Shown here piece by piece: positions 1 to 10,027 of a DNA stretch of 64,000 nucleotides (its first letter is position 1; every line of letters begins with the position of its first letter). The position numbers were made by a program, and so were the translations under genes. The notes beneath the pieces were generated by a model. The model searched no databases, was not told where the DNA came from, and saw nothing but the letters and a program-made list of their open reading frames with translations. The stretch covers positions 72,001 to 136,000 of the forward strand of contig BSBK01002080.1 of NCBI GenBank assembly GCA_027943335.1, written 5' to 3'. The DNA is from Chamaecyparis obtusa. Taxonomy: Eukaryota > Streptophyta > Pinopsida > Cupressales > Cupressaceae.

Positions 1-607
1 CTGCTATGTACCTCAAAGGATGGCTCAACAAATAAGATAGAAGTTGCTGATATGTCAATATCTTCACACGCTTCAGCTCCAAATCTATCTCCATGTCCAT
101 TCAAAGTCAGATCCTGCGACTCATTGCCATCAAATAAATTTTCTGATTTGTTTTTTGGAGTCTAATATGAAAGATCAAGCTCGCCATGACATGTGCCCAC
201 AACACACAATACATCATTAGTACCCTTTTCTTGAGTACTTTCATGTGACATCTCACTGGTACCATCCTGCATGTGTGAACACTATCTCATGCTTATGCAA
301 GGAATTAATGTTGTTGCCATTAAATTCAAAATTGTAATGAGTTAACTTTTCCATGCAATTTTCGTTCTTAGCACTAATATCATGGGTGCCAATACTTACG
401 GACACCCCCGTAACATTTTTTGGGTTTACCATGACTTCCAATTCTTCATCATGAAGTATCTTGTGCCCAACATTTTTCTTAATGCAAGTTTGATTATTAC
501 CCTCTATAGGATCAAGCTGCATGTTGGACACTAGTTGTTGAAAGTTCATTGTAATTATTTCTAGATGTCCCACTTGTAGAGACCTCTTGTTTCTCTTCCT
601 TTTTGTT

Positions 608-811
608 TTATGATGTAGACCCCTTCAAAATGGACATCATATACCGTACCAAACTGTCTATGATTGCTGGGTTTGAAAGCAATTCATCCATCCTTTTTTT
701 ATTTTGCTTAATCTTGTCCAAGTTTTTCATTATGGCATTTGACTGCTTCCTGGAAATAATCATGCTATTCAACTGGTTTCCCTGTTTAATTGATTTCCTA
801 GATTTTTCCAT
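608..811 (-). pseudogene. Short lysine/serine-rich ORF at the start of the outer element
   Basis: A 67-codon frame begins at the first ATG about 90 bases after the primer-binding site, where a gag-like protein would start. The product is basic (KSRKS, KIKQNKKR) and predicted helical, and ends in TAA. I do not recognise the family. A second open stretch (573-253, 106 codons) follows in another frame and may be the continuation after a frameshift. The position favours a decayed element-encoded protein over a host gene. Confidence 0.35.
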
Positions 812-898
812 AACTGAAACAATTGCAAGAGTGCTGGTCACTCAAAATCAAATGTGTAAGCTCAATTTTTTCCACCCCTAATAGGATGATAGGAAACC

Positions 899-910
899 GC
901 TCTGATACCA
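899..910 (-). promoter_or_regulatory. Primer-binding site of outer element (initiator tRNA-Met)
   Basis: On the minus strand the bases read TGGTATCAGAGC. This is the standard plant retrotransposon site complementary to the 3' end of initiator tRNA-Met. One base separates it from the LTR start at 912. It fixes the element's orientation as minus. Confidence 0.92.
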
Positions 911-1770
911 TTGTAAGAACCCCATTGGTTCTACCCTTGAAAACTCAATTTTTGACCCTTTGACATTTTGTCAAACAGTTGGCATGCAATGTCTAAATTC
1001 TGATTTTTGAGTGTAAGTGGTTTGCTTTGTTTGTATTTGATTTATTTTTGCAATTCCAAAGCATATACCAATGCATAAAATTCAAATTATATTGTAAGCT
1101 ATGCACAAATATCTCATCTTATTTCAATTCAAGAAGTGAATTTTATACAATGATAAACAATGCATTGAAATAAAACTTTATTTGCAATATATAAAAACTT
1201 GGAACTGATCACATGTATTTATATACACCCCAGATTGTATCGCAACCCTCTGGAAATGATCACAAATTGTCACCAAGGCTCACAAACTTTGAATAGAGAC
1301 ACCAAACAACAAAAACGTGCCTCAAACATGTCAAACGCTGGCCCTTGTATTTAAATCGCAGCCTCCAAATAGTTGCTGCTGCCTATAGAAGAATGGTGGC
1401 TTCTTAAACACCAAACATAGGCCTTGCTATTGGTTGCGATCTGCAATAGAAACAATGCCATCTTCAACCCTTGCACTAATAAATCAATTTGGCTTGTTTA
1501 TTGTTGATTCCTGCAAACAATGTTATCTATCCTGGCTTCTGGATGAAGCCAAAGCTTTGGCATAATTCTTTGGGTGTTTCACCAATTCACTATGTTGAAA
1601 TAACTTGGAAGAATTCACAATTCTTCAAGCTCAAAATCTGATACCCTTGTTTCAGCTTCTTCTCCACACAAACAAAAGCAAAATGCACAAGTCATGAATA
1701 ATCTCCAGTTCTCCCTTTGAAGGTATTTATAAATCTCCAATTACAAATTGAGCTTGAAGCTTGAAGCTTA

Positions 1771-2507
1771 TGTTAAGATTATGGCCTTGACGGCAAAATC
1801 AAGTGTACCAAACAATATATTTAATTGTTAAAGAGCATAATATCGATATATAAATAATGATATTAAATATGTAATATATTTAATATCTATTGTTTATTGA
1901 ATTCGATTTATACATTGGATTATTTGTTTGGGCCCTTGAGTCGGCCTTCTTGGAATAATTGTCCAAGTCGGCCCCTTATTGAAATCTCCCTTAGGCTCCT
2001 ATAAATAGGAGGTCAATTCTTGGCTAAAGGACACACAAGACATAACGTGTTCTCTCTATCCAAGAATTGGCAGAGCATATGTAAAGACAGCTGCGAATTT
2101 CCTTGAGGACACACAACAGCGAATTTACTTAAAGATACAGCGAATTTCTCTATGATAAGGACAGCAAGTTCACCATTAGAAGGACAATGAATCTCAGTCT
2201 TTATTGCAGCAATTATCTTGCCCTAACTACAACATACCTAGGAGCAAATTCTGGAGCAGAAATCAAGGCAGAATTTCATTGGTTAGGCCAAAGGAAATAT
2301 CAGATTAAAGGCATACCTAGCTGGATCAGATCTTAGACTACATCAAATTGATGTTCCTTACCAAAGAAGGACTGATCTGAATATAAATTCAAAGATCAAA
2401 TCGGGTACTATCTTTTCTTGCTCTTTATCATTTCTTTTATTCTGTGCTTAGTTTGAAAGTCTCCTATAGTTTGTTTATTCCTAGGTAGAATCTGAAAAAT
2501 ATTAACA
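1771..2507 (+). repeat. Solo LTR with perfect 5-bp target duplication
   Basis: The 737-bp segment begins TGTTAAGATT and ends ATATTAACA. It is flanked on both sides by GCTTA (1766-1770 and 2508-2512). It contains a TATA box, TATAAATA (2000-2007), followed by a leader-like stretch, so it is read on the + strand. No internal domain follows, as expected after LTR-LTR recombination. The short TGTTA/TAACA ends resemble copia LTRs, but the parent family is not determined. Confidence 0.9.
2000..2007 (+). promoter_or_regulatory. TATA box of the solo LTR
   Basis: TATAAATA lies inside a short palindrome-like context (CTCCTATAAATAGGAG), 230 bases into the 737-bp LTR. That is a normal place for the U3/R boundary promoter of a plant LTR. 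Confidence 0.7.
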
Positions 2508-2934
2508 GCTTACACCTCACATAACTTAAAGATCATATGTGCTTTTGTTGCAAAGTTTGAAATATAATAATTCCCTCTATCTGGTGCACAACAAAATAAT
2601 ATGAAGTATATCTCAATAATCACTTATATCTCTCTTTAAAATGACACTTTACATTATTCCTCATATGCACTTTATAATTTGACTTTATAATTATTAAATA
2701 ATCCTTTTTAATAATAAAGTCAAATAACATTTAATGATGTGCACTTTTTAATTAATTATTAATAAAGTATTACTTTATTAATAATTAAAATGTCACAACT
2801 CCAAAAATACTCATTATTTCTCGATTTTGCCAAAACCAAGAGACCCACCATTGTTCCCACTACACATCCAACTGCCTTACTAAAAATAGTAAGGGTCCAC
2901 CACTATCAACCTTTGATTTGCTATAATTAGCAAA

Positions 2935-4615
2935 TGTAATGACCCTTACTATAAAGGCCACTAAAATTCCCAAATCTGAACCGAGTCAATTTGTCAAACA
3001 CTTGGCATGCAACTGAATTGTTTGCTGATGTTTGCTTGTTTTGATTTGACTGTTTGGCACCAATGATGTTTTAATGATTGCAAATGATTGCTAAGTAACT
3101 ACTTGAAAAACCAAATGATAAGCAACTTCTTTAGATTTCTTTTTCAACGCAAATACATGAAGTTCTGATATGAAAAGTACTCCTACAGCCAAGTGGCATT
3201 TTCACAAACAGTTGGTATGCAACCTATATTCTGATAAGCACAACTACAGCCATTGACATTATGTCAAATAGTTGGCATACAACTGAATACCCAATACAAA
3301 TGCTCACTAAATGATGTAAGAACAGTACCCAAGCAATGATGTGTTTCAAGAAGGTTGCCTATTACAATATGTTATCAATACAAGTGTTGACTTTACAAGC
3401 TATAACAATTTTCAGACTTCAATAACTTGGCACCAAGATAATACAATGAACTTTTGCCAAACAAGATAATGCAATGACCAACAATGTCTATTGGATTATC
3501 AACACTACAAATCTGATGACAATATGCAAGATATAGCAATGACTGATTTCTATTGACTGTTTTTTCAGAATACATATATGGACTGTTACAACAGTACACA
3601 TGAACAATGAAACTCTTGTGATGACCAGACCTTATCAAATCCACCCTCATTCACTATGACAATCCAAAAATGAATAACATTGACTGAATTATAGTTATGT
3701 ATTGACTGTCACAGCAGTGCCTACTTATATGCAATTTTCAACACAACCTTGACATCAAATATCAACAATTGAATCATATGAAAGAACCTGGAATGCTGCA
3801 CTTATTGTTGACTGAATGCTGATGTAGACACCTCCAATTGCACCCGAACTGATCCCAATTTACAGCTGATTGTAGATGGCTGCAATAATTTTTCGGACTG
3901 CTCTTTTCACTTTGCTTTTTTGCTTTGCTTTTTCGGGTCTGCTTTTTCGGACTGCTTTTTCGGTCTGCTTTTTCGGATCTTCTTTTTTGTTTTGCTTTTT
4001 TGGATTGCTTTTTCGAATCTGCTTTTTCGTTTTGCTTTTTTCGGATTGCTTTTTCTTTCTCTTGCAACCAAAACTCAAACCCTCAGGTAAATCTGAGGAT
4101 TCCAAATAAGCTCAACATGAAATGGCTGAATACCACTTCCAATGTGCAACTCTCAGAAGATATCTCACTTCCTCAGTTATGCAAATCCAAGGGAGTTTTC
4201 GTTCCCAAAGATCTAATGAAAATTTGTAGACCAAATGACTACAAATTGCTCCAATATGGAAAAGTAGAAGAATACTCAAATCAGCTTGTCCAAATGAATG
4301 CCCAAGCCCCCTATTTATTCACTTTTTGAGAAGTTACTAAGAACTTCTAGAAGCATCCATTATAAAATCTCATTATAATGCACTTTTATAATAATATAAC
4401 TTTATAAAATAAAAAGTGCAACTCAACTTAAAATTATAACATGTAGGGCCCGCATAACTCATAATAATAAAAATAAGCTCTAAATCACTTCTCCAAGAGC
4501 AAATACGACCACTGATCTACAAAATGACTCTCTCCACATCGCCACCAGTCTACGAGAGCCTGTGATAGACTGATCCGGAACGCTAAACGATGTCAGCCAG
4601 AATGGGGACATGACA
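2935..4615 (-). repeat. 3' LTR of the PDS5-type element
   Basis: This 1,681-bp LTR matches 8656-10324 almost base for base by eye. On the + strand it starts TGTAATGACC and ends GGGGACATGACA. It is 12 bp longer than the partner, mainly because of a different copy number in the internal minisatellite. A TATA-like ATAAATAG is on the minus strand at 4311-4318. The element's long ORF crosses the LTR boundary and stops at 4593. Confidence 0.95.
3890..4062 (-). repeat. Minisatellite inside the 3' LTR (about 27-bp dimeric unit)
   Basis: Repeats of TTTTTCGGACTGC alternating with TTTTTCGGGTCTGC give a unit of about 27 bp. Because 27 is a multiple of three, several frames stay open. On the minus strand they encode lysine-rich arrays (KADPKKQSE-like, nine residues per unit). 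The array sits downstream of the TATA-like site, so it should be transcribed in the leader. I treat the reading frames here as by-products of the repeat, not genes. Confidence 0.8.
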
Positions 4616-6350
4616 ATCCGCCCTTCCTGAAATTGCTTGTCCCCAAGCAATGATTGAGCAATAAACCAATCAATCCACCTGGATCCCAAATGTAGTCATG
4701 AACTGTACTGCTGTCAACCAACGCAAGCTCCTGCAATATACTCTGCAATATAACCAAGAGGAATCCATGAATGAATCGTGAACCACTGCTCAACTGAACT
4801 CCAACTTCATGACTGCCACAGTCAGGAACCCACGAGACACCAATTCTGAAAATATCAGAACCCAAGTAAAAACAACTCAAACTGTCAACAAAGTAAATAC
4901 CATCAACGCATCCCACTGGCCTACGCAGAGCGCACAATCCAACTCTGCAACAGTGATGAACACTCCCGAATGAAACTGTACCAAGTATGGAAAATCCACA
5001 CACTGTACAACTCCTGCAATCAACACAACTCTGCAGATCACCGGCCACTGTCCCATAACTATAACTCCCATGCACCGCTGATGGCGAATAGTCATCACTT
5101 GATAGATAGCAAGAACTAGAACCCAAACCAAATCTAACGGCCATCAACTCCTCAACGCAAGGATCAAATGCAAACTGATGAACATACCCTGCAGTATAAT
5201 GCTGATAAAAAGAACCACCCTCGGTCAACAGCTCACCATGCACAGGTGATACAACCCACTGCGACTGATCACCAGCTAAGTCAAGAGTTGTCATAGCCAA
5301 AGGAGTAGAATCAATAACAACCACTGAAGCAACACTCCCAAACTCCTGCTCAAAGTCATGTACTCTCAAGCTATCGACCGCATAACCTATCGCCATGTTA
5401 TGCCCATCACAACTCTCATCTCGTGGCGTCAAACCATCCCATAACTGATGACAAACACTAGAGCCCAAAGTACATCTCCGTATCATCATCTCATCAACAT
5501 ATGGATCAAAAGTAAACTGATGAGCATACCTCACAGTGTAAGGCCGATAGAATGTGTCAATCTCAGTCAGTGGCTCAGACTGCAATCCAGATGAAACTAA
5601 CTGCAACTGATCACTAACCAAGCCCGAACCAACTACTACCTTCGAAGACACCTCCAAAGGAGTAGTATCACAAACAGGAACCAAGCCAACTGCCGGCTCA
5701 CCAACATCAAACATGATCCCTGGTACAACATCACTAGTCTCTGTGTCATCAGTAGTAGAGACCACCACCAAGTCAAACATACCACAATGCTTAGCGCCCA
5801 ACTCTACTGAACTTGACTGTAGTGGAAATGAACTCGATGTGCCAATGCTAGTATCGAGGATAGATATATCCTCATCTCCACTGCCTCTATCAATCTCGAC
5901 CATGGACATCCTCGAATCACCAGACACCACAACCCGCGACTGTACAGAATCTGGTAAAGACTGTAGTCGCTCTAACTCCATGGTCACCTCAGCCAAATGA
6001 AACTGTGACTCCTCGAAAGCCAACTGTGTACTCTCAAGAATCTCAGAAGTCACCTCGAGCTGCTGAGTAAGCTCACTCACCTCATCTTCCTTGACTAATA
6101 ATGCATCATATGCTGTACTGCCCCACTCCATAAGATAATCTCTATCAGCTACCAACTGCATATAACTCTGTCTCAAAATCCGGATAGCCTCCCATAAAAA
6201 GTGGATCTCTGTCAAGGAAAGATAACTGCCTCCCTGCTCGTCACTAGTAGGAGAACCCCATCCGTAAACTGCTAACAACTGACGAGCAGCATTGAAATGC
6301 TGGCAAGCGATAGCAATGTCTCGCTCACTAACTGTCAGCTGACTAGACAC
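4593..6350 (-). CDS. Second half of the PDS5-type element polyprotein
   Basis: This 585-codon open stretch is in the same frame as the PDS5-like ORF upstream and separated from it only by TAG codons at 6582-6584 and 6369-6371. It is probably the C-terminal part of one protein, so the 6350 GTG is not a genuine start. It opens with a repeat of a module also found in the first half (SSQLxVSExDI, then DRDxLxE, then KEDEVxxLxxxLE, predicted coiled coil). A tandem duplication of 114 residues follows, marked by FYxxYTxxYxHQFxFDP. The C-terminus is cysteine-rich and ends NHCLGTSNFRKGG, overlapping the purine tract, before a TGA inside the 3' LTR. No known enzyme motif is seen. Confidence 0.6.
   Translation of the reverse strand: MSSQLTVSERDIAIACQHFNAARQLLAVYGWGSPTSDEQGGSYLSLTEIHFLWEAIRILRQSYMQLVADRDYLMEWGSTAYDALLVKEDEVSELTQQLEVTSEILESTQLAFEESQFHLAEVTMELERLQSLPDSVQSRVVVSGDSRMSMVEIDRGSGDEDISILDTSIGTSSSFPLQSSSVELGAKHCGMFDLVVVSTTDDTETSDVVPGIMFDVGEPAVGLVPVCDTTPLEVSSKVVVGSGLVSDQLQLVSSGLQSEPLTEIDTFYRPYTVRYAHQFTFDPYVDEMMIRRCTLGSSVCHQLWDGLTPRDESCDGHNMAIGYAVDSLRVHDFEQEFGSVASVVVIDSTPLAMTTLDLAGDQSQWVVSPVHGELLTEGGSFYQHYTAGYVHQFAFDPCVEELMAVRFGLGSSSCYLSSDDYSPSAVHGSYSYGTVAGDLQSCVDCRSCTVCGFSILGTVSFGSVHHCCRVGLCALRRPVGCVDGIYFVDSLSCFYLGSDIFRIGVSWVPDCGSHEVGVQLSSGSRFIHGFLLVILQSILQELALVDSSTVHDYIWDPGGLIGLLLNHCLGTSNFRKGGLSCPHSG
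4616..4630 (-). promoter_or_regulatory. Polypurine tract of the PDS5-type element
   Basis: On the minus strand TCAGGAAGGGCGGAT directly abuts the LTR start TGTCATGTCCCC. The tract is mostly purine, and its place next to the 3' LTR is that of the plus-strand primer. It also codes for the FRKGG residues of the element's protein. Confidence 0.75.
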
Positions 6351-6581
6351 GTGATGGCGCTGGCTAGACTAGCTCCTACAATCCTCCTCTGACGCATTGT
6401 CCAAGGGAGTATCCTCAAAACCATTGATCTCTGGAGTACTACTATCCATACTCTGCGAATCAACTCCAAAGCTCATACCAACATACGGAGCATCAAAAAT
6501 TGTAGGATCACTGCCCAACTCCGCTGTAACAAATGAATTTGCCGAGGAAGCTAAATCCTCAAAACTGTCCGCAGTAGACTC

Positions 6582-8591
6582 CTAGATGTCATCAAGGCCA
6601 GTGCGATCTTGGGACTCATCTGTAATCACTAACACCTCAGATGTGCCTAAATTATCACAAACCCACTGCACCCTGAGTGGTCGACTGGAAATGTACACTA
6701 CTCCTAACATCAGTGTATAAAGACTAATACCAACATCTGACAAGTTGCTGGTATGAATGAGAACAACACCGTGTAATCTGCTAATCAAATCCATGATAGC
6801 ACTCAAACAATCACTACTACCAATAGATGATAAAGATCTCCAGTCAACAGAATCCCAAATGCCAATGTAACAATCCTGAGTCCTCATCCATAAATTGGAA
6901 CCGACTGACACCTCAAGCAAAATCCGTACCTGAGTAGCCTGCTCAATCCCAATATCAGCTGATCCCACATCCATGTCTGCCATAATTGACACTATCCCTG
7001 AATCCTGGATGCAAGGTGAACTCTCACAACTATCGACAACCACATGTGATCCGCATGTCGCAGAAAGCTGAGTATTAGGTGTGTAAGATGAAGTTGAACT
7101 CAACTCCACGCCATACCCATCCACATGTCTCTTTGAGTCCTGTAATGCCAATGGAGTGCTCAACAAAGAGGCTCGAGTGTCCTCGAACTCTCGAGAAAGC
7201 CTGCCAACTTCCTCCTCCTTCCTCCTCAAGGCATCTAAATGATCTCTGGCAAGGCTAAGAAGATGGTCACGATCTGAAAGAAGATGTAAATAACTCATCT
7301 TCATCGCTCCCATTCCTTCCCTGATCGCCTTTAAGTCAACACAAGAAGACTCTGCCTGAACTCCCTTATGTCTGTCCTGTAACTGAATCATCCGGATGTG
7401 ATCCTCTATCATCTCCCGCATCCTGTCATGATGAGATAATGAAGTCACAATCCCATCCTCGCTTACCCTAAGCTGACTGGACAAAACATGTGAAGTACTA
7501 TGTGCCTCAACCTCGTGTGATGTAGCATCTAACTGTGCCTGATACTCTCTATCAGCAAAGTCCTGAATACTCAATGTCTGCTCATCGCTGATAGGTATCT
7601 CATCATCATGCACAACAACCTCCTCACAATCATCATCTGAATCCACTGTGCTGTAGTTACTATTTTGAGCACCTGTGACATCATCAAGACCAACTGTACC
7701 ACAATCACTGTCAGTGTCACTCATGCCATCCGATGTGCCTGTGATATCACCTTCTGATGCAACTGGCTCAACCTGTACAACATCTGTAACCACTTCTGCC
7801 TGTGAAGATGATGCAAATAAATCATTATGTGAAGATGTGCTAACATCTCCCAATACCGGATCAGCATGTCTGTCAAACTCATACAAGTTTCTGCCTGTCA
7901 TAGGGAAGGTACTTCGATCCTTAGGCCTATTAATCAGGTTCTTTAACCACGTACATGCCATAGGTGACACATTCCTCTCTTTTGTCCAAACATGCCATAA
8001 ATCTTCTGCCAAAAGTTTAGAAATTTCATCCTTCTCCTCAAACAAGATTGTGAACATGATGGAGTGCATTGATGCTAATACATCGCTGGAATGAAACTCA
8101 TCCAAAATATTCCAAAATGTGTTAAACATTCTGCGAATGTCATCAATACAACCTATTGACAACATAATGTTTTCAAACCTACACCATGCAAATACTTCAA
8201 GTAATCTTGCCCTCTTTGTGAAATGAGGGTCCTTGATGTCATCCAACCTTTCGAAGCTTTTCACCATGGCATGAAGTACCTCTCTCATAATCTGATCATC
8301 ATAAGAATTAAAGCCAGCTATTATCCTCATGATTTCACTAATGCAAGAGAGAGCTGCAAGTCTTACCACCTCATCATGATGTCTCAATAATCGAGGCTTC
8401 ACCAAAGAACCAAATACTGGAGATAAAGCTGTTCGCATAGCATAGGAATCTGACTGATCAACCTTGCCTAAATAAGTTTCCAACTCCTCCAATGTTCTTA
8501 GGAGGTCCTTTGTTCGCTGAAATGGACGATCTAGTTTCTTCAATGCAGTGTGCATTCTCTCTTTCCATTCCTTGTCTCCTGTTAAAGCCAT
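6582..8591 (-). CDS. PDS5-like HEAT-repeat protein encoded by an LTR retrotransposon
   Basis: From the ATG at 8591, 52 bases after the primer-binding site, 669 codons run to a TAG. Residues ~1-235 read like the N-terminus of plant PDS5, the cohesin-associated HEAT-repeat protein: AALSCISEIMRI, the SYDDQIMREV stretch, ARLLEVFAWCR, and LASMHSIMFTILFEEKDEI. Their order and spacing match the family as I remember it. Residues ~330-400 are acidic and Ser/Thr-rich. Residues ~365-515 form a SSQLRVSED module with a predicted coiled coil (DRDHLL, RRKEEEVGRL). The rest is unrecognised. The region is intronless, so it was probably captured from a spliced mRNA. PDS5 normally exceeds 1,000 residues, so only its N-terminus is represented. 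The ORF track start at 8624 is TTG, and I prefer the ATG. Confidence 0.8.
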   Translation of the reverse strand: MALTGDKEWKERMHTALKKLDRPFQRTKDLLRTLEELETYLGKVDQSDSYAMRTALSPVFGSLVKPRLLRHHDEVVRLAALSCISEIMRIIAGFNSYDDQIMREVLHAMVKSFERLDDIKDPHFTKRARLLEVFAWCRFENIMLSIGCIDDIRRMFNTFWNILDEFHSSDVLASMHSIMFTILFEEKDEISKLLAEDLWHVWTKERNVSPMACTWLKNLINRPKDRSTFPMTGRNLYEFDRHADPVLGDVSTSSHNDLFASSSQAEVVTDVVQVEPVASEGDITGTSDGMSDTDSDCGTVGLDDVTGAQNSNYSTVDSDDDCEEVVVHDDEIPISDEQTLSIQDFADREYQAQLDATSHEVEAHSTSHVLSSQLRVSEDGIVTSLSHHDRMREMIEDHIRMIQLQDRHKGVQAESSCVDLKAIREGMGAMKMSYLHLLSDRDHLLSLARDHLDALRRKEEEVGRLSREFEDTRASLLSTPLALQDSKRHVDGYGVELSSTSSYTPNTQLSATCGSHVVVDSCESSPCIQDSGIVSIMADMDVGSADIGIEQATQVRILLEVSVGSNLWMRTQDCYIGIWDSVDWRSLSSIGSSDCLSAIMDLISRLHGVVLIHTSNLSDVGISLYTLMLGVVYISSRPLRVQWVCDNLGTSEVLVITDESQDRTGLDDI

Positions 8592-8642
8592 GCTGACAGT
8601 TGAATTCAATCTGAAATAACCCAATCAGGTTGGTAGGAAACC

Positions 8643-8654
8643 GCTCTGATACCA
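8643..8654 (-). promoter_or_regulatory. Primer-binding site of the PDS5-type element
   Basis: The minus strand reads TGGTATCAGAGC, complementary to initiator tRNA-Met, one base from the 5' LTR at 8656. The same 12 bases are used by the outer element and the young copia. Confidence 0.95.
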
Positions 8655-9609
8655 CTGTAATGACCCTTACTATAAAGGCTTCTAAAATTCCCAAATCTGA
8701 ACCGAGTCAATTTGTCAAACACTTGGCATGCAACTGAATTGTTTGCTGATGTTTGCTTGTTTTGATTTGACTGTTTGGCACCAATGATGTTTTAATGATT
8801 GCAAATGATTGCTAAGTAACTACTTGAAAAGCCAAATGATAAGCAACTTCTTTAGATTTCTTTTTCAACGCAAATACATGAAGTTCTGATATGAAAAGTA
8901 CTCCTACAGCCAAGTGACATTTTCACAAACAGTTGGTATGCAACCTATATTCTGATAAGCACAACTACAGCCATTGACATTATGTCAAATAGTTGGCATA
9001 CAACTGAATACCCAATACAAATGCTCACTAAATGATGTAAGAACAGTACCCAAGCAATGATGTGTTTCAAGAAGGTTGCCTATTACAATATGCTATCAAT
9101 ACAAGTGTTGACTTTACAAGCTATAACAATTTTCAGACTTCAATAACTTGGCACCAAGATAATACAATGAACTTTTGCCAAACAAGATAATGCAATGACC
9201 AACAATGTCTATTGGATTATCAACACTACAAATCTGATGAGAATATGCAAGATATAGCAATGACTGATTTCTATTGACTGTTTTTTCAGAATACATATAT
9301 GGACTGTTACAACAGTACACATGAACAATGAAACTCTTGTGATGACCAGACCTTATCAAATCCACCCTCATTCACTATGACAATCCAAAAATGAATAACA
9401 GTGACTGAATTATAGTTATGTATTGACTGTCACAGTAGTGCCTACTTATATGCAATTTTCAACACAACCTTGACATCAAATATCAACAACTGAATCATAT
9501 GAAAGAACTTGGAATGCTGCACTTATTGTTGACTGAATGCTGATGTAGACACCTCCAATTGCACCCGAACTGATCCCAATTTACAGCTGATTGTAGATGG
9601 CTGCAATAA

Positions 9610-9763
9610 TTTTTCGGACTGCTCTTTTCACTTTGCTTTTTCGGGTCTGCTTTTTCGGACTGCTTTTTCGGGTCTGCTTTTTTGGACTGCTTTTTCGGAT
9701 CCGCTTTTTTGTTTTGCTTTTTCAGATCTGCTTTTTTGTTTTGCTTTTTCGGATTGCTTTTTC
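9610..9763 (-). repeat. Minisatellite inside the 5' LTR
   Basis: Same ~27-bp dimeric unit (TTTTTCGG-based) as at 3890-4062, with fewer and rearranged units. It accounts for most of the length difference between the LTRs. It lies about 260-410 bases downstream of the TATA-like site and so within the predicted transcript leader. Confidence 0.8.
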
Positions 9764-10019
9764 TTCCTCTTGCAACCAAAACTCAAACCCTCAGGTAAAT
9801 CTGAGGGTTCCAAATAAGCTCAACATGAAATGGCTGAATACCACTTCCAATGTGCAACCCTTCAGAAGATATCTCACTTCCTCAGTTATTCAAATCCAAG
9901 GGAGTTTTCGTTCCCAAAGATCTAATGAAAATTTGTAGACCAAATGACTACAAATTGCTCCAATATGGAAAAGTAGAAGAATCCTCAAATCAACTTGTCC
10001 AAATGAATGCCCAAGCCCC

Positions 10020-10027
10020 CTATTTAT
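10020..10027 (-). promoter_or_regulatory. TATA-like promoter element of the PDS5-type LTR
   Basis: The minus strand reads ATAAATAG followed by a GGGGG run, about 300 bases into the 1.67-kb LTR. The duplicate is at 4311-4318. Transcription would start roughly 30 bases further on, giving a long leader that contains the minisatellite. Confidence 0.5.

Larger units (their letters stand above)
1..911 (-). mobile_element. Internal region of outer LTR retrotransposon, truncated by window edge
   Basis: This is the 5' part of an element read on the minus strand. It lies just downstream of a tRNA-Met primer-binding site (899-910) and of an LTR that begins at 912. Two short reading frames are open (811-608 and 573-253), in different frames, and after 253 the translation fills with stops, so this copy is decayed. 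No protease, integrase or reverse transcriptase motif is visible in these 0.9 kb. The rest of the element and its other LTR lie left of the window. Confidence 0.7.

Noticed and set aside
3774..4105. Lysine-rich open frames on the minus strand, and Phe/Leu-rich frames on the + strand, in both LTR copies
   Set aside because: They are created by a 27-bp minisatellite inside an LTR, and several frames are open at once. Composition and length vary between copies.
6582..8591. The PDS5-like ORF as the host's own PDS5 gene
   Set aside because: It is intronless, truncated after the N-terminal HEAT region, fused to unrelated sequence and enclosed by LTRs with a target duplication.
8643..8654. tRNA gene signals (TGGTATCAGAGC)
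   Set aside because: Only the 12-base complement of the tRNA 3' end is present, beside an LTR, so it is a primer-binding site. No cloverleaf was seen.
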